64,000 nt of DNA from Actinoplanes missouriensis 431 (GTDB lineage: Bacteria > Actinomycetota > Actinomycetes > Mycobacteriales > Micromonosporaceae), in assembly GCF_000284295.1 (NCBI RefSeq), contig NC_017093.1:2666001-2730000 (forward strand), in the 5' to 3' direction. Both the position numbers and the translations under genes were made by a program. Shown here in pieces: positions 52,748 through 61,629 of the stretch (the first letter of the stretch is position 1; the number at the start of each line of letters is the position of its first letter). The notes below the pieces were generated by a model. The model ran no database searches and was not told the DNA's origin. It saw only the letters and a program-made list of their open reading frames with translations.

Positions 52748-55700
52748 TCAGGCCGAGTCGGCGAGCCGTTCCAACAGGGTCTCGATGACAATCTCGCCGA
52801 CCGGGTCCAGTCCCGGCCGGACACTGTCGAGATTCCGCTCGCCGCCCATGAGGCGGTGCAGCGCACTGGCAAGGGCCTCCCATTCCGGGTGGCCGTCGAG
52901 AAGGTCCAGCACGGGCGTGAGCTCCTGCTCCAGCTGCTCTGCCCGCAGCTGTCCTCCGATCAGAAGCGAGATGAGGGCATCGTTCACCGGGTCCATCTCG
53001 CGGTCGTCGGACTCACTCAGCCTCTCCAATGCCCGGCTGACGACGGCGGTGTCTATCGCGTCCAGATCGGCCGTGAGTGAACGGCGGTCGCGGGCTCCTG
53101 ACCTGATCCGGTGCAGTGCGGGCACTAGCTGCGCCCAGTCCGCCTGCTGGGACAACTCATCGGTCATGATGCGGAACAGCCGGTCGGAGCTGCGACTGCC
53201 ACGGATGGCCTTGACCAGCTCGGTCAGGATCGGTTCCCACTGGGTGAGCTGGAATTCCTGCTGTCGCGCCAGCTGGTCCGGGACCGGCTGGCGATCGACG
53301 TGTCGGATCAGCCGCGTCAGCGTTTCCTGTGCGGCGTTTTCGTCACCGGCGAGCGGTATTGCCAGGTCGGCGAACCGTACGCCCGGCACCTGGCCGACCA
53401 CATCGGCCAGCTTGGCGAGGGTGTGGATGCGCGCCGTGGCCGGCACAGCGTGCCAGAAGCCCACCAGCGCGGTCAGGCGCACCTCGCGGTCGTGTTCCTG
53501 CCCGCTGATCATGACGAGCAGCGTGCCGGCCAGTTGATGTGCGAGTTGGCCGGCCGGGTCCCGCTTCGCCGAGCGCAGGTATTTGGCCAGGTTGTGATGC
53601 CCGGCCCCGACGTTGTTGGCGTTCGGGAGCAGATACATCAGTCTGAGGGCGGCACCGGCGAGTTCGATGGCGGCGGCGTATTCTCCACGCTCAGCGGCGA
53701 GGTCGGCCCGGGCGCTGATCGTCATGCCGAGCCGCGGCAGATCGTCCTCCTGCTCGAAGATCTCCTGGCACAGGCGAAGCACCGATTCGGCCGCTTCCAG
53801 CTGGTCGAGGTGCATCAGTGGGCGGTAGGCGCCGTACATGGTCCGGGCCATCGCGAGGGCGGGTGCGCCACGCTGCGCCAGGCTGGCGATCTCGTCGCGG
53901 TTGAAGTCGAGTGCCTCCTGCCACCGCCCGGCTGTCATGGCGGCCTGGCTGCCGAGCCGGAACGTGAACTCCCGGACCCCGGCGGGCACGGCCGCCTCGT
54001 CCTCGGTGGAGTCGTCCGCAAGCTCCCGCATGCGTTCGACGATCCGATGAACCTCATCGAGCGCCTGCTCGGGGCCGTGTGTGAACATCAGCAGCCGGGC
54101 CAGCTCGTTCTCCACCGAGATCCGGCTCCAGGGTCCGAGGCCGGCCAGCCGGCTGAACTCAAGGTTGCGGTTCAGCAGGCTGTGCGCCTGTTCCAGCTTG
54201 CCGGCACCCAGTAGCAGGGTGGCGAGGGAAGCCGCCACATTGAATGCCTCCCGGAAGTCTCGGGCCTCGACCGCGGTGGCCAACGCCCGGCGCAAGTGCG
54301 ACTCGCCGGCGTCGCGGTCGATGCGGCTCAACGCCTTTCCCAGGATGGCCTGATCGCGGGCCAGGCCCGAGGCCGCCACGATGGGCTTCATGTATCGCAC
54401 GACGGCCTGTGCCACGTGCGCCGTCTCGTCCCGTTCGACCGCGCGGAACAGTGCCTCAGCGGCGGTGTCCCGGTCGTCCTGGCGGATGAGGTACGGCGCT
54501 GCGGACAGTGCCGCGCGCGCTATGAGATAACTGATCTCGCCCGAGCTGCGTCGCTCGGCCATGGCCACCAGACTGAGCCAGTAGGAGGCCAACTCGAGGT
54601 CGACCGCTCGACGAACCGGTTGTGGTGTGTCGGCGATGACCGCTTCGATCACCACGGGGTGCATCCGGTACTGGACCGTGTCAGGCCCGTCCGGGTATTG
54701 CGCAGGCACGGCGTCCACCAGGGCGGTCGCGGACAACGGCGCCCACGCCGCGCTCAGCTCGGCGGAGGTCTCCGGGATGTCCCATCGCCGGCACAGCTCG
54801 GGCCAGGTGCGCTCGAGGACGTACCGCCATCGGTCGTTTTCTTCCAGGCAGGCGAGCGTCCTCAAGAGCAGCAGCGACGTCGACGGCAGGGTGGCCGCCA
54901 CCGACCCCGTCCAGTACACGAACGCGGGGAGGTGTCCCTGGCCGTCGAGCGGACTTCGCCTGCCGGTGAGGAACGACCCCTCGTCCGTGGGTGCCGCTGT
55001 CAGCAGGGTGGCCAGCCGGGCCGGGTCCGCCGCCGCTGCGTCGACCATTTCCAGCAATTTCGGGTGGCCGCGCACCAGTTCGAGCACCCTGCGCAGCTGG
55101 GCGCGGTCGTGGTGCGCAGCCGCCTGGTCCACGGCCGGGCTCGGATGCAACAACTGGCGCAGATTCGGCAGTTCCCGCGAGAGCAGAACGGCCTCATCAC
55201 GCGACAACGCGTGCAGCGTCTCGACGCTCACCGTGGCGTCCAGCGCTGTCGGCACGACGTGACTGGTCAGCACCACCCGTGTGGCGCCGCCGTGGGCGCA
55301 CAACGTCTGCATGAGGGCCGCCCAGCGGGAATCGCCCCACGCGCCGTCCGGCGACAGGAGGGTGTCGATGTTGTCCATGACGATCAGCACCCGCGAGCGC
55401 CGAAGCACCTCGGCGAGCCGTGGCAGTATGACCTCATCGCCGGCCACGATGTCGGGCTCGGCGAGCTGCATCGTGAGGGCCCGGGAGAAATCGGCCAGCG
55501 CGTCGGCCCACCGCTGCTCGCTCAGCGTCGCCTGCCACCACAGCACCCGGGAGAAGGTGCCGTGGTGCCGGTACGCGAGTTCGAGCGCACACGACGTCGT
55601 ACCGATCCCCGGCATGCCATGGAACAGGACCCCGGAGTGCTGAGCATCCGGGGCCAGTGTCCGGCCGGCCCGTGCCATCGCGGCAGCTCGGCCCAGAAAA

Positions 55701-56977
55701 CGTTGCGGTTCCGGCGGAAATGCCGACATCCGTTGCCGTGTGTCGTCCGGCCCGACGGCGCCCTGCGGGGGCTCCAGCCGCAGATCGATTGCCCGGGCGC
55801 CGACCAGGGTGGGCGTGGCGATCGAGATCGGCGGCCGGGCTGCCGACGGCGCCGCGCCCGCAGCCTGCGGAACGGCGGTGCGGAAGGCTACGTCAACCGG
55901 TACGCCGTCGCGGAACAGCGCCTCGTAGAGCCGGGCGCCCAGCGCGACAGCGAACTCGTCCGCAACCGGGTATCGCATGGCGACGACCGCGCACCGCAGT
56001 TCACGGGCCAGCTGTCCGGCGATCCCCGTCCCGCCGACGCCTGTGGCCGACCGGCCGCTGTCGCCATCGAGGCCGGCAGGTGGGGTGCTCGGCGTCTCCG
56101 CCTCATCGTCATGCACCGCGTCTGCCTCGTCGTTCAGCTGCAGCCAGCGCAACGCCTCCGCAGTGGTGGCCGCAGCGGAGTCGCAAACCGACAGGACCGC
56201 CAGGCGCAGGCGTCCGGCGGGTCGCAGCATTCGCAGAAGATCATCGGAGTCGACCGGATCGGGCCTGCCGTCACTTGTCTCCAGCACGATCTTCCCACTG
56301 GCTCCGTGCCCCGACAGGTGCAGCACGTCCGGGCCGCCGTCCGCGCTCAACCGGGCGGCGAGAGCATCCCGTGTCACGCCGTACTGAAGGATCTCCAGCT
56401 CCACCACTCGCCGGTCGCGCGTCACCAGCTCGCGCACCATCCGGGCCAGCGCAGACCGTTCCCGGCGCAGGCCCAGCGCGGTCATCTCCGAAGGCAGGCT
56501 GAAGACCGCGATCATCCGCAGCGGGCCGGGCGGCGACGGCGCTGCCTCAACCGTGTCCGAGTCGTCGTCACCGGCTTCGAAGACCAGCGTCACATCTCCG
56601 CGGCGAGCCAGGGCGGACCCGTCGGCCCACGCCAACTCGAGCGGCATCGTCATGAGGAAACCGAGCCGATCGGGGAGCCGCACGCGTACGGTGACCGGGG
56701 CCGCCGCCACGATCGCCGAACCGACGGCCTCGCCCAGCACCTGGGAACCGGTCCATTCGCTGACCCTCTGCACGACCCGAGCCTGCGACGCCACCCGGTC
56801 CGTCGGATCGCTGTGCCAGCGTAGATAGCGGTGAAGGTCAGCGAACGCCGGCGACTCGGCTCCGCCGGAATCCAAGTCGACCTCGTGCTGCGCCAGCAGA
56901 GCGCCGTCCCCGCCGATCAGCTCCCACCGCCACCGAAGGCGATCAACGACGTCGACCGCACGCAACAGCAACGCCAT
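52748..56977 (-). CDS. CHAT-domain protease fused to STAND-like NTPase and TPR repeats
   Basis: 1409 aa, GAGGAGG Shine-Dalgarno. Residues 150-395 are a CHAT (caspase-HetF-associated) domain with the dyad His224 in VLHLSGHG and Cys265 in LAVLSVCDSA. Residues 425-800 are a STAND/NB-ARC-like NTPase (FHGMPGIGTTSCALELAYRH; Walker B LIVMDNID 531-538; winged-helix-like region after). The Walker A Lys is replaced by Thr460 (GMPGIG-T-TS). Residues 820-1230 are TPR-like helical repeats (LEQAHSLLNRNLEFSRLAGL; AAESVLRLCQEIFEQEDDLP), and a helical tail ends the protein. CHAT-STAND-TPR proteins are regulated proteases that sense a ligand via the TPR part. It heads the operon with the 67-aa and DUF6338 genes. 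Confidence 0.9.
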   Translation of the reverse strand: MALLLRAVDVVDRLRWRWELIGGDGALLAQHEVDLDSGGAESPAFADLHRYLRWHSDPTDRVASQARVVQRVSEWTGSQVLGEAVGSAIVAAAPVTVRVRLPDRLGFLMTMPLELAWADGSALARRGDVTLVFEAGDDDSDTVEAAPSPPGPLRMIAVFSLPSEMTALGLRRERSALARMVRELVTRDRRVVELEILQYGVTRDALAARLSADGGPDVLHLSGHGASGKIVLETSDGRPDPVDSDDLLRMLRPAGRLRLAVLSVCDSAAATTAEALRWLQLNDEADAVHDDEAETPSTPPAGLDGDSGRSATGVGGTGIAGQLARELRCAVVAMRYPVADEFAVALGARLYEALFRDGVPVDVAFRTAVPQAAGAAPSAARPPISIATPTLVGARAIDLRLEPPQGAVGPDDTRQRMSAFPPEPQRFLGRAAAMARAGRTLAPDAQHSGVLFHGMPGIGTTSCALELAYRHHGTFSRVLWWQATLSEQRWADALADFSRALTMQLAEPDIVAGDEVILPRLAEVLRRSRVLIVMDNIDTLLSPDGAWGDSRWAALMQTLCAHGGATRVVLTSHVVPTALDATVSVETLHALSRDEAVLLSRELPNLRQLLHPSPAVDQAAAHHDRAQLRRVLELVRGHPKLLEMVDAAAADPARLATLLTAAPTDEGSFLTGRRSPLDGQGHLPAFVYWTGSVAATLPSTSLLLLRTLACLEENDRWRYVLERTWPELCRRWDIPETSAELSAAWAPLSATALVDAVPAQYPDGPDTVQYRMHPVVIEAVIADTPQPVRRAVDLELASYWLSLVAMAERRSSGEISYLIARAALSAAPYLIRQDDRDTAAEALFRAVERDETAHVAQAVVRYMKPIVAASGLARDQAILGKALSRIDRDAGESHLRRALATAVEARDFREAFNVAASLATLLLGAGKLEQAHSLLNRNLEFSRLAGLGPWSRISVENELARLLMFTHGPEQALDEVHRIVERMRELADDSTEDEAAVPAGVREFTFRLGSQAAMTAGRWQEALDFNRDEIASLAQRGAPALAMARTMYGAYRPLMHLDQLEAAESVLRLCQEIFEQEDDLPRLGMTISARADLAAERGEYAAAIELAGAALRLMYLLPNANNVGAGHHNLAKYLRSAKRDPAGQLAHQLAGTLLVMISGQEHDREVRLTALVGFWHAVPATARIHTLAKLADVVGQVPGVRFADLAIPLAGDENAAQETLTRLIRHVDRQPVPDQLARQQEFQLTQWEPILTELVKAIRGSRSSDRLFRIMTDELSQQADWAQLVPALHRIRSGARDRRSLTADLDAIDTAVVSRALERLSESDDREMDPVNDALISLLIGGQLRAEQLEQELTPVLDLLDGHPEWEALASALHRLMGGERNLDSVRPGLDPVGEIVIETLLERLADSA

Positions 56978-57100
56978 GGCCTGCCTCCTCAGCCGCGAGC
57001 CGGGTGCGCATGAGCGACAGTGTCAGGATGCCCGCTCTCCGTCAACGATCGCCTTTGAAGGCACACCCTAGGGCGAACGGGAGGGCACAGAGCCGGCTGA

Positions 57101-57955
57101 TCAGCGCAGGGCGGCGGCGATCGCCTCGGCAGGGGTGGCGGTCGGCCGCCCGATCAGGCGCCGCAGGTCACCGGAGTCGGTGAACATCTCGTCCTGGCTC
57201 ATGGCGCGGTCGGCGTCGGCAAGGACGTGCGCCAACTCGGCGGGCACGCCCGCGCCGGTCAGCAGTTGCGCGAACGCGTCGGCCGTCAGGTGGGTGCAGT
57301 CGATGCGCCTGCCGGTGGCGGCCGAGATCGCCGTGGCCAGCTCGGCCAGGGTGAAGGCTTCGTCGCCGCCCAGTTCATAGACCTTGCCGTCGTGGCCGTC
57401 GGTGGTCAGCACGACCGCAGCGGCGTCGGCATAGTCGGCGCGGGTCGCGGCGCTGATCCTTCCTTGGCCGGCGGCCCCGGCCAAGGCCCCACCTTGCAGC
57501 ACCTGGGGGAGCTGAGAGGTGTAGTTCTCCAGGTACCAGCCGTTACGCAGCATCACGCTGGGCAGGCGCTCGCGCAGGTACTCCTCCGTAGCGCTGTGGG
57601 TGGGGGCAAGACTTGCGGTGGACGTGTCCGCGCGCAGCATGCTGGTGTACGCGACCAGCGACGCGCCCGCCGCCACCGCGGCGTCGATGGCGCGGCGGTG
57701 GTTGGCGACCCGCTCGTTCACGGTGGTGGTGGAGATCAGCAGAAGCCGGTCCGCGCCCTCGAAGGCCGCGGGCAGGCTGTCCGGCTCGGCGAAGTCGGCC
57801 CGGCGGACCACAACACCACGGTCGGCGAAGTCCTTGATCCTGGTGATGTCACGGCTGGTCGCGACGATGCCGGAGGCGGGCACCCCACGGTTCAGCAGCG
57901 CTTCGACGGTGAGCCTGCCCAGCTGCCCGGAGGCGGCGGTAACAACGATCGACAT
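57101..57955 (-). CDS. NAD(P)-binding quinone oxidoreductase-like protein (NmrA/QorB type)
   Basis: 284 aa, GAGGGGGA Shine-Dalgarno. NAD(P) motif VVTAASGQLGRLTVEALL at the N-terminus (GxxGxxG), DRLLLISTTT, and an atypical SDR C-terminal part (YELGGDEAFTLAELATAIS) match the QorB/NmrA-like family: NADPH:quinone oxidoreductases or redox sensors. Divergently transcribed from the HxlR regulator, a common regulator-target pair for this enzyme type. Confidence 0.9.
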   Translation of the reverse strand: MSIVVTAASGQLGRLTVEALLNRGVPASGIVATSRDITRIKDFADRGVVVRRADFAEPDSLPAAFEGADRLLLISTTTVNERVANHRRAIDAAVAAGASLVAYTSMLRADTSTASLAPTHSATEEYLRERLPSVMLRNGWYLENYTSQLPQVLQGGALAGAAGQGRISAATRADYADAAAVVLTTDGHDGKVYELGGDEAFTLAELATAISAATGRRIDCTHLTADAFAQLLTGAGVPAELAHVLADADRAMSQDEMFTDSGDLRRLIGRPTATPAEAIAAALR

Positions 57956-58084
57956 GGTGGTCGTTCCCCCTCTGCCGTGGACCTTTCACGGCGCGGAACC
58001 CACGATGACCTGGTCACTCTCCTTTGGTAAGGACGCACTTGCGGGTAAGGTGACCACCCGGACGAAAGCATCGAGGTGAGGCTT

Positions 58085-58486
58085 GTGACGACCGCCGAGC
58101 AAGTGAGCGAGCCCATATCGTCGTGGGATCCGTACACGCGTGGCTGCCCGTCGCGGGACCTGCTCGACCAGATCGGCAGCAAGTGGGCGGTCCTCGTGCT
58201 GGGCGAACTCGGCAGGCACGGGCCGTGCCGGTTCACTCAACTGCGGCGACAGCTCGCGGGGGTCAGCGAGAAGATGCTCACCCAGACCCTGCGCACGCTC
58301 GAACGCGACGGGCTGCTCCGGCGCACGGTGTACCCGGAAGTGCCGATCCGGGTGGAGTACGAGCTGACACCACTCGGCCAGACCCTGCGAGGCCCCCTGA
58401 AAGCCCTCACGGAATGGTCGGTGCAGCACATCGAGGACGTTCTCGAGGCCCGCGAAGAGTACGACGAACGCGCCGGAAGACGTTAG
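58085..58486 (+). CDS. HxlR-family transcriptional regulator
   Basis: About 133 aa; GTG at 58085 chosen over 58076 because GAGGTGAGG precedes it. The winged helix is full: CPSRDLLDQIGSKWAVLVLGE and RFTQLRRQLAGVSEKMLTQTL, then RTVYPEVPIRVEYELTPLG. The single Cys before the helix (RGCPSRDLL) is the position used by redox-sensing QorR/HypR members. It probably represses the divergent quinone oxidoreductase-like gene across the 129-bp spacer. Confidence 0.92.
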   Translation: MTTAEQVSEPISSWDPYTRGCPSRDLLDQIGSKWAVLVLGELGRHGPCRFTQLRRQLAGVSEKMLTQTLRTLERDGLLRRTVYPEVPIRVEYELTPLGQTLRGPLKALTEWSVQHIEDVLEAREEYDERAGRR

Positions 58487-58602
58487 GGGCGCTGTCGCCG
58501 ATATCTCGGCCTTCTATGTCATAGCTCGGCGATCAGCGGGAATCAATCCCAGGGAATCGCACCTGCGCCGCGTGCATTGGCAAGGAGGGCAAGAACTACC
58601 GC

Positions 58603-59481
58603 GTGCTGATGGCGGAGGACGGTGGAGCTGTGCGGGACGAGGGGCGAGGTCGAGCGCAGGGGGCGGCGGCTGCGTCGGCGGTGCTGGATGTGATCGACGG
58701 GATGGCCCGTCGTCTCGAACGCCCGCCGTCGGCGGCTGAGTTCGCAGAGGTGCTGAGCCAGTCGCTGCCGATCGAGGACGACCGGATCGACGTCGAATTT
58801 GAGGCGCCCCGGCTCGCGTTGCGCGGCAAGTCAGGTCTGCTGCGTGGCGACGTCGAGGACGTATACGATCTCCCAGATTATCTATTCGACGAGGCCTCCA
58901 ATCTTTTTGAAGTGCTGCTGGATTCGGTGAACAAGGCGGCCGGCATCGCCGAGTCGGATATTTGTGAAAGCCTTACCGATTTGATCAGGTCGATTCCTGG
59001 CGATCGTCTCACCGGGTATAGCAGTGATATGCGGTTTGTCATGGTCGGCCCGCCGGCCAAACATCGGCCCCAGATCGGCGACGTGGTAGCTGTTCCCGTC
59101 GGCGCAGGCGCCTATCGTCTAGCGGTGCTCATCGCGAAGAACCGCTTCGGCGTCGCTTTTGGCTTCTTCAGAGGGCGCTTCGCCGAGCCGCGAATGCCGA
59201 GGTCGGGGGAAGATGTTCATCCCTTTCCCCTGTATGCGGATGATCGATCCGTGCGCAATGGTAAGTGGCCACTTGTCGGCCACTCCTCCCGTCTGGTCAA
59301 TCTGTTTCCGGCGGAGCCGGAGATATATCACAAGGTGGGCCTTGCCGAAAACGCGGCGGGTTCGACTCGAGAGATCTCGGACGAAGAGGCTGCGCAGGTC
59401 AAACTGAGCCATCCGAGATTCAGGCAAATACATGTCAGCGATTATCTTGCTGATTTCCTGGACTCTGAACTGTTGCCTTGA
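58603..59481 (+). CDS. Protein with C-terminal Imm26-like immunity domain
   Basis: 292 aa from GTG 58603 or ATG 58609; an AGGAGGG lies upstream. The N-terminal 140 residues are acidic and unassigned. From about 155 the sequence follows the Imm26 pattern: IGDVVAVPVGAGAYRLAVLI, FGVAFGFFRGRFAEP, and NGKWPLVGHSSRL with FPAEPEIYH. Imm26 proteins neutralise polymorphic-toxin nucleases. Positions 58860-59480 are visibly richer in A/T than neighbours, which suggests transfer. No toxin gene is adjacent. A terminator follows. Confidence 0.65.
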   Translation: MLMAEDGGAVRDEGRGRAQGAAAASAVLDVIDGMARRLERPPSAAEFAEVLSQSLPIEDDRIDVEFEAPRLALRGKSGLLRGDVEDVYDLPDYLFDEASNLFEVLLDSVNKAAGIAESDICESLTDLIRSIPGDRLTGYSSDMRFVMVGPPAKHRPQIGDVVAVPVGAGAYRLAVLIAKNRFGVAFGFFRGRFAEPRMPRSGEDVHPFPLYADDRSVRNGKWPLVGHSSRLVNLFPAEPEIYHKVGLAENAAGSTREISDEEAAQVKLSHPRFRQIHVSDYLADFLDSELLP

Positions 59482-59582
59482 TTTTCGGAGACACGTGAAC
59501 GCGGCGAGATGCGGCGGAGATCCTGGAACGGCTGGGCGTTGCGACCGGCGCCCGGATCACCGTCAGCGACTGAACGCGCATC

Positions 59583-59619
59583 GGTACGGGCGGGGACGTG
59601 CGCCTTCCCCGCCCGTACC
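59583..59619. terminator. Bidirectional terminator
   Basis: Perfect 14-bp stem GGTACGGGCGGGGA / TCCCCGCCCGTACC with a 9-nt loop, between the Imm26-like gene and the convergent lysyl-oxidase-like gene stop. Confidence 0.9.
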
Positions 59620-59631
59620 CATGTGGTGTGG

Positions 59632-61221
59632 TTATCCGGTCGGGCCGTCGAGGCCGTGAACTGCCGGAACCTCCAGCTTCCGGTCGTCGCCGGAGCCGCT
59701 CAGGATCACCTTGCGCAGGGAGGTGTTGTTGGTCGTGCTGAGCTCTGCCAGCCGATCCGACGGGTTGGCCTTGACCTCGATGTAGTAGGTGCCGTTCGGC
59801 AGGTCGGTGACGTCGAACGACTGGCCGGGCAGGAACTGGGTGTAGGTGTCGCCGTTGCCGATGTCGAGCACCTCACGGACGGCGACGGCGGTGTTGGCGC
59901 CGCAGGAACTGGAGAGATCCGTGTTGCTCGGCCGGACCTTGGCGTTCGGAATCGTGTAGTCGACCGCGTCGGTGTTGACCAGGCAGAACGCTTCCTTGCC
60001 GCTGCGCACCGCCTCCTGCTGATCCGCGGTGAGCAGGTTGTACTGGGCGAAGTCGGTGAAGTGCCAGTGCAGGTGGCCCTCCCGCTTGTCCCATTCCATG
60101 GTGCCCGCGTTGGCCGAGCCGACCTGCTTGCCCTTGGCGTCGTAGAAGTACTGGTAGGCGTCCATCAGGTCGGTGCCGGTGCGGCGGAAGCCGTCGACCA
60201 CCAGCGGCGAGGTGCCGGCGTTCCACACGGTGGCCCCGAAGACGATGTACTTGCGGCCCGGGACGTCTCCCAGATCCGCGCCGTCGGCCAGGCTGATGCC
60301 CCACGCCGGCAGCGAGCGCAGGTCGGGGCGGGGTCCCTTGGGCAGGGCCGCCCGGCTGCGCACCGTCTCCGGACGGCGGGCCGCGGGCCGCAGATCGGGT
60401 GAGTAGGCCGAGGCCTGCGCGGTGGCGTCGCCCTCGGTGAGGTGCTCGTGGTTCGCGGCGGGTTGGGTGGCCTTGACCTTCGCCTCGGCGCGGACGCGAT
60501 CCGCTGCGGAGAGCGCGCCCTCGAAGATGCTCTCGATCGTGATCGTGAGGTTCGTCCCGGCACCTGCGATCTTGAAGTGGTCGCGGTACCGCTGGGTGAT
60601 GTCGATCCTGGCCTGATAGGTGCCGTCGGGCAGGTCCTCCAGCTCGCTCGGTGCGATGGCGGCCGTCCAGCCGCTCTGGATGCCCCAGACGTTGCCGATC
60701 TGGAAGGGGTTGCCGTTGAAGCAGTCCGCCGGGTACGGCGTGGTGTCCGGCGCGTCCGGCCGGGCCCGGCTGGTCTCATAGGTGTTGGGGCAGAAGTCCT
60801 GGGTGCCGGAGACCACGGTCGTGCCGTTGGCGTCCGTCATGGTGAGCTCGGTGAAGTCCTGGAGCCCGCTGAAGTCGGTCACCATGCCCGCGGGCAGGGG
60901 AGCCTTGGTCTTCCTGCCGTTCCTGGTGGTCACCTGCTGGGCGACGATCGGGTCGGCGTACGACTTGCGTTTCACCTCGATCTCGAACGGATCCTTACCG
61001 GCCATCAGATACACGCCGGTGTTCGGGTCCAGGAAGAAGGAGCCGAATTCGTACACGTACCTGGTGAGGGTGACGTCGGTCGCCGTCGTGACCAGACTGA
61101 GTGGTGGCGGCGGCGTGGTGTCGGCGTTGGCAACCGCTGAGCCGGTGGCGACAACGGTGGCGCCCAGGGCGAGCGCGACGAACGGACGCCAACGGCGCCC
61201 GAAGCGGGCAGTGCCTGTCAT
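59632..61221 (-). CDS. Secreted lysyl-oxidase-like copper protein
   Basis: 529 aa, GGGGAGGA Shine-Dalgarno. Signal peptide at 1-33 (RRWRPFVALALGATVVATGSAVANA). Residues about 330-500 contain the LOX signature MEWDKREGHLHWHFTDFAQY, whose HxHxH triad binds copper in lysyl oxidases. Later motifs are FCLVNTDAVDY, LPGQSFDVTDLPNGTYYIEV and LAELSTTNN. LOX proteins oxidise peptidyl-lysine to allysine using a lysine tyrosylquinone. The N-terminal 300 residues are actinobacteria-specific, and catalytic residues beyond the His triad were not verified. Confidence 0.85.
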   Translation of the reverse strand: MTGTARFGRRWRPFVALALGATVVATGSAVANADTTPPPPLSLVTTATDVTLTRYVYEFGSFFLDPNTGVYLMAGKDPFEIEVKRKSYADPIVAQQVTTRNGRKTKAPLPAGMVTDFSGLQDFTELTMTDANGTTVVSGTQDFCPNTYETSRARPDAPDTTPYPADCFNGNPFQIGNVWGIQSGWTAAIAPSELEDLPDGTYQARIDITQRYRDHFKIAGAGTNLTITIESIFEGALSAADRVRAEAKVKATQPAANHEHLTEGDATAQASAYSPDLRPAARRPETVRSRAALPKGPRPDLRSLPAWGISLADGADLGDVPGRKYIVFGATVWNAGTSPLVVDGFRRTGTDLMDAYQYFYDAKGKQVGSANAGTMEWDKREGHLHWHFTDFAQYNLLTADQQEAVRSGKEAFCLVNTDAVDYTIPNAKVRPSNTDLSSSCGANTAVAVREVLDIGNGDTYTQFLPGQSFDVTDLPNGTYYIEVKANPSDRLAELSTTNNTSLRKVILSGSGDDRKLEVPAVHGLDGPTG

Positions 61222-61236
61222 GCGAATCCTCCCCGA

Positions 61237-61461
61237 TCAGTGGAACCGAGAGGTCGCAACGAGTCGCCGGACCTGTCGCGTCACGATCACGGTCAGGTCC
61301 CCCGGGGCACCGGTGAAGTCGTGCGGTTGTGGCATCGCGATTCCCCCGTAGTCCTCGTCGCGCCACTGACATTGCAACCTGTCGATGTCCACCGTGTCCA
61401 CCCCCGGTGCACGGGGTGACACGACGGCCTTCTGGTGCGGCGGGCTGACCGGACGGTCCAT
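61237..61461 (-). CDS. Possible small protein upstream of the lysyl-oxidase-like gene, 74 aa
   Basis: Starts MDRPVSPPHQKAVVSPRAPG, continues DIDRLQCQWRDEDYGGIAMP and ends VRRLVATSRFH, 15 nt before the lysyl-oxidase-like ATG on the same strand. No Shine-Dalgarno is visible at its start; the frame is open further left. No family recognised. It may be leader sequence only. Confidence 0.3.
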   Translation of the reverse strand: MDRPVSPPHQKAVVSPRAPGVDTVDIDRLQCQWRDEDYGGIAMPQPHDFTGAPGDLTVIVTRQVRRLVATSRFH

Positions 61462-61629
61462 GCCGTGATCAACCGTCCGGCCTGAGATCCCACGAAAGTC
61501 ACTCGTGCGAGATCGCCGCGAGCCCCGAGGCTGTTGCGGACAAAAGGGATGAAAAGTACGTTTCGTTCGCAATGAGAGTCGGCTCAGGCCGAGGATCACC
61601 CACGTCACCTGACTCCACAAGGGGCCGTC

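Noticed and set aside
54296..56824. An 842-codon open frame antisense to the CHAT gene
   Set aside because: Arg/His/Gln/Pro-rich shadow; the minus strand has unmistakable CHAT and STAND motifs.
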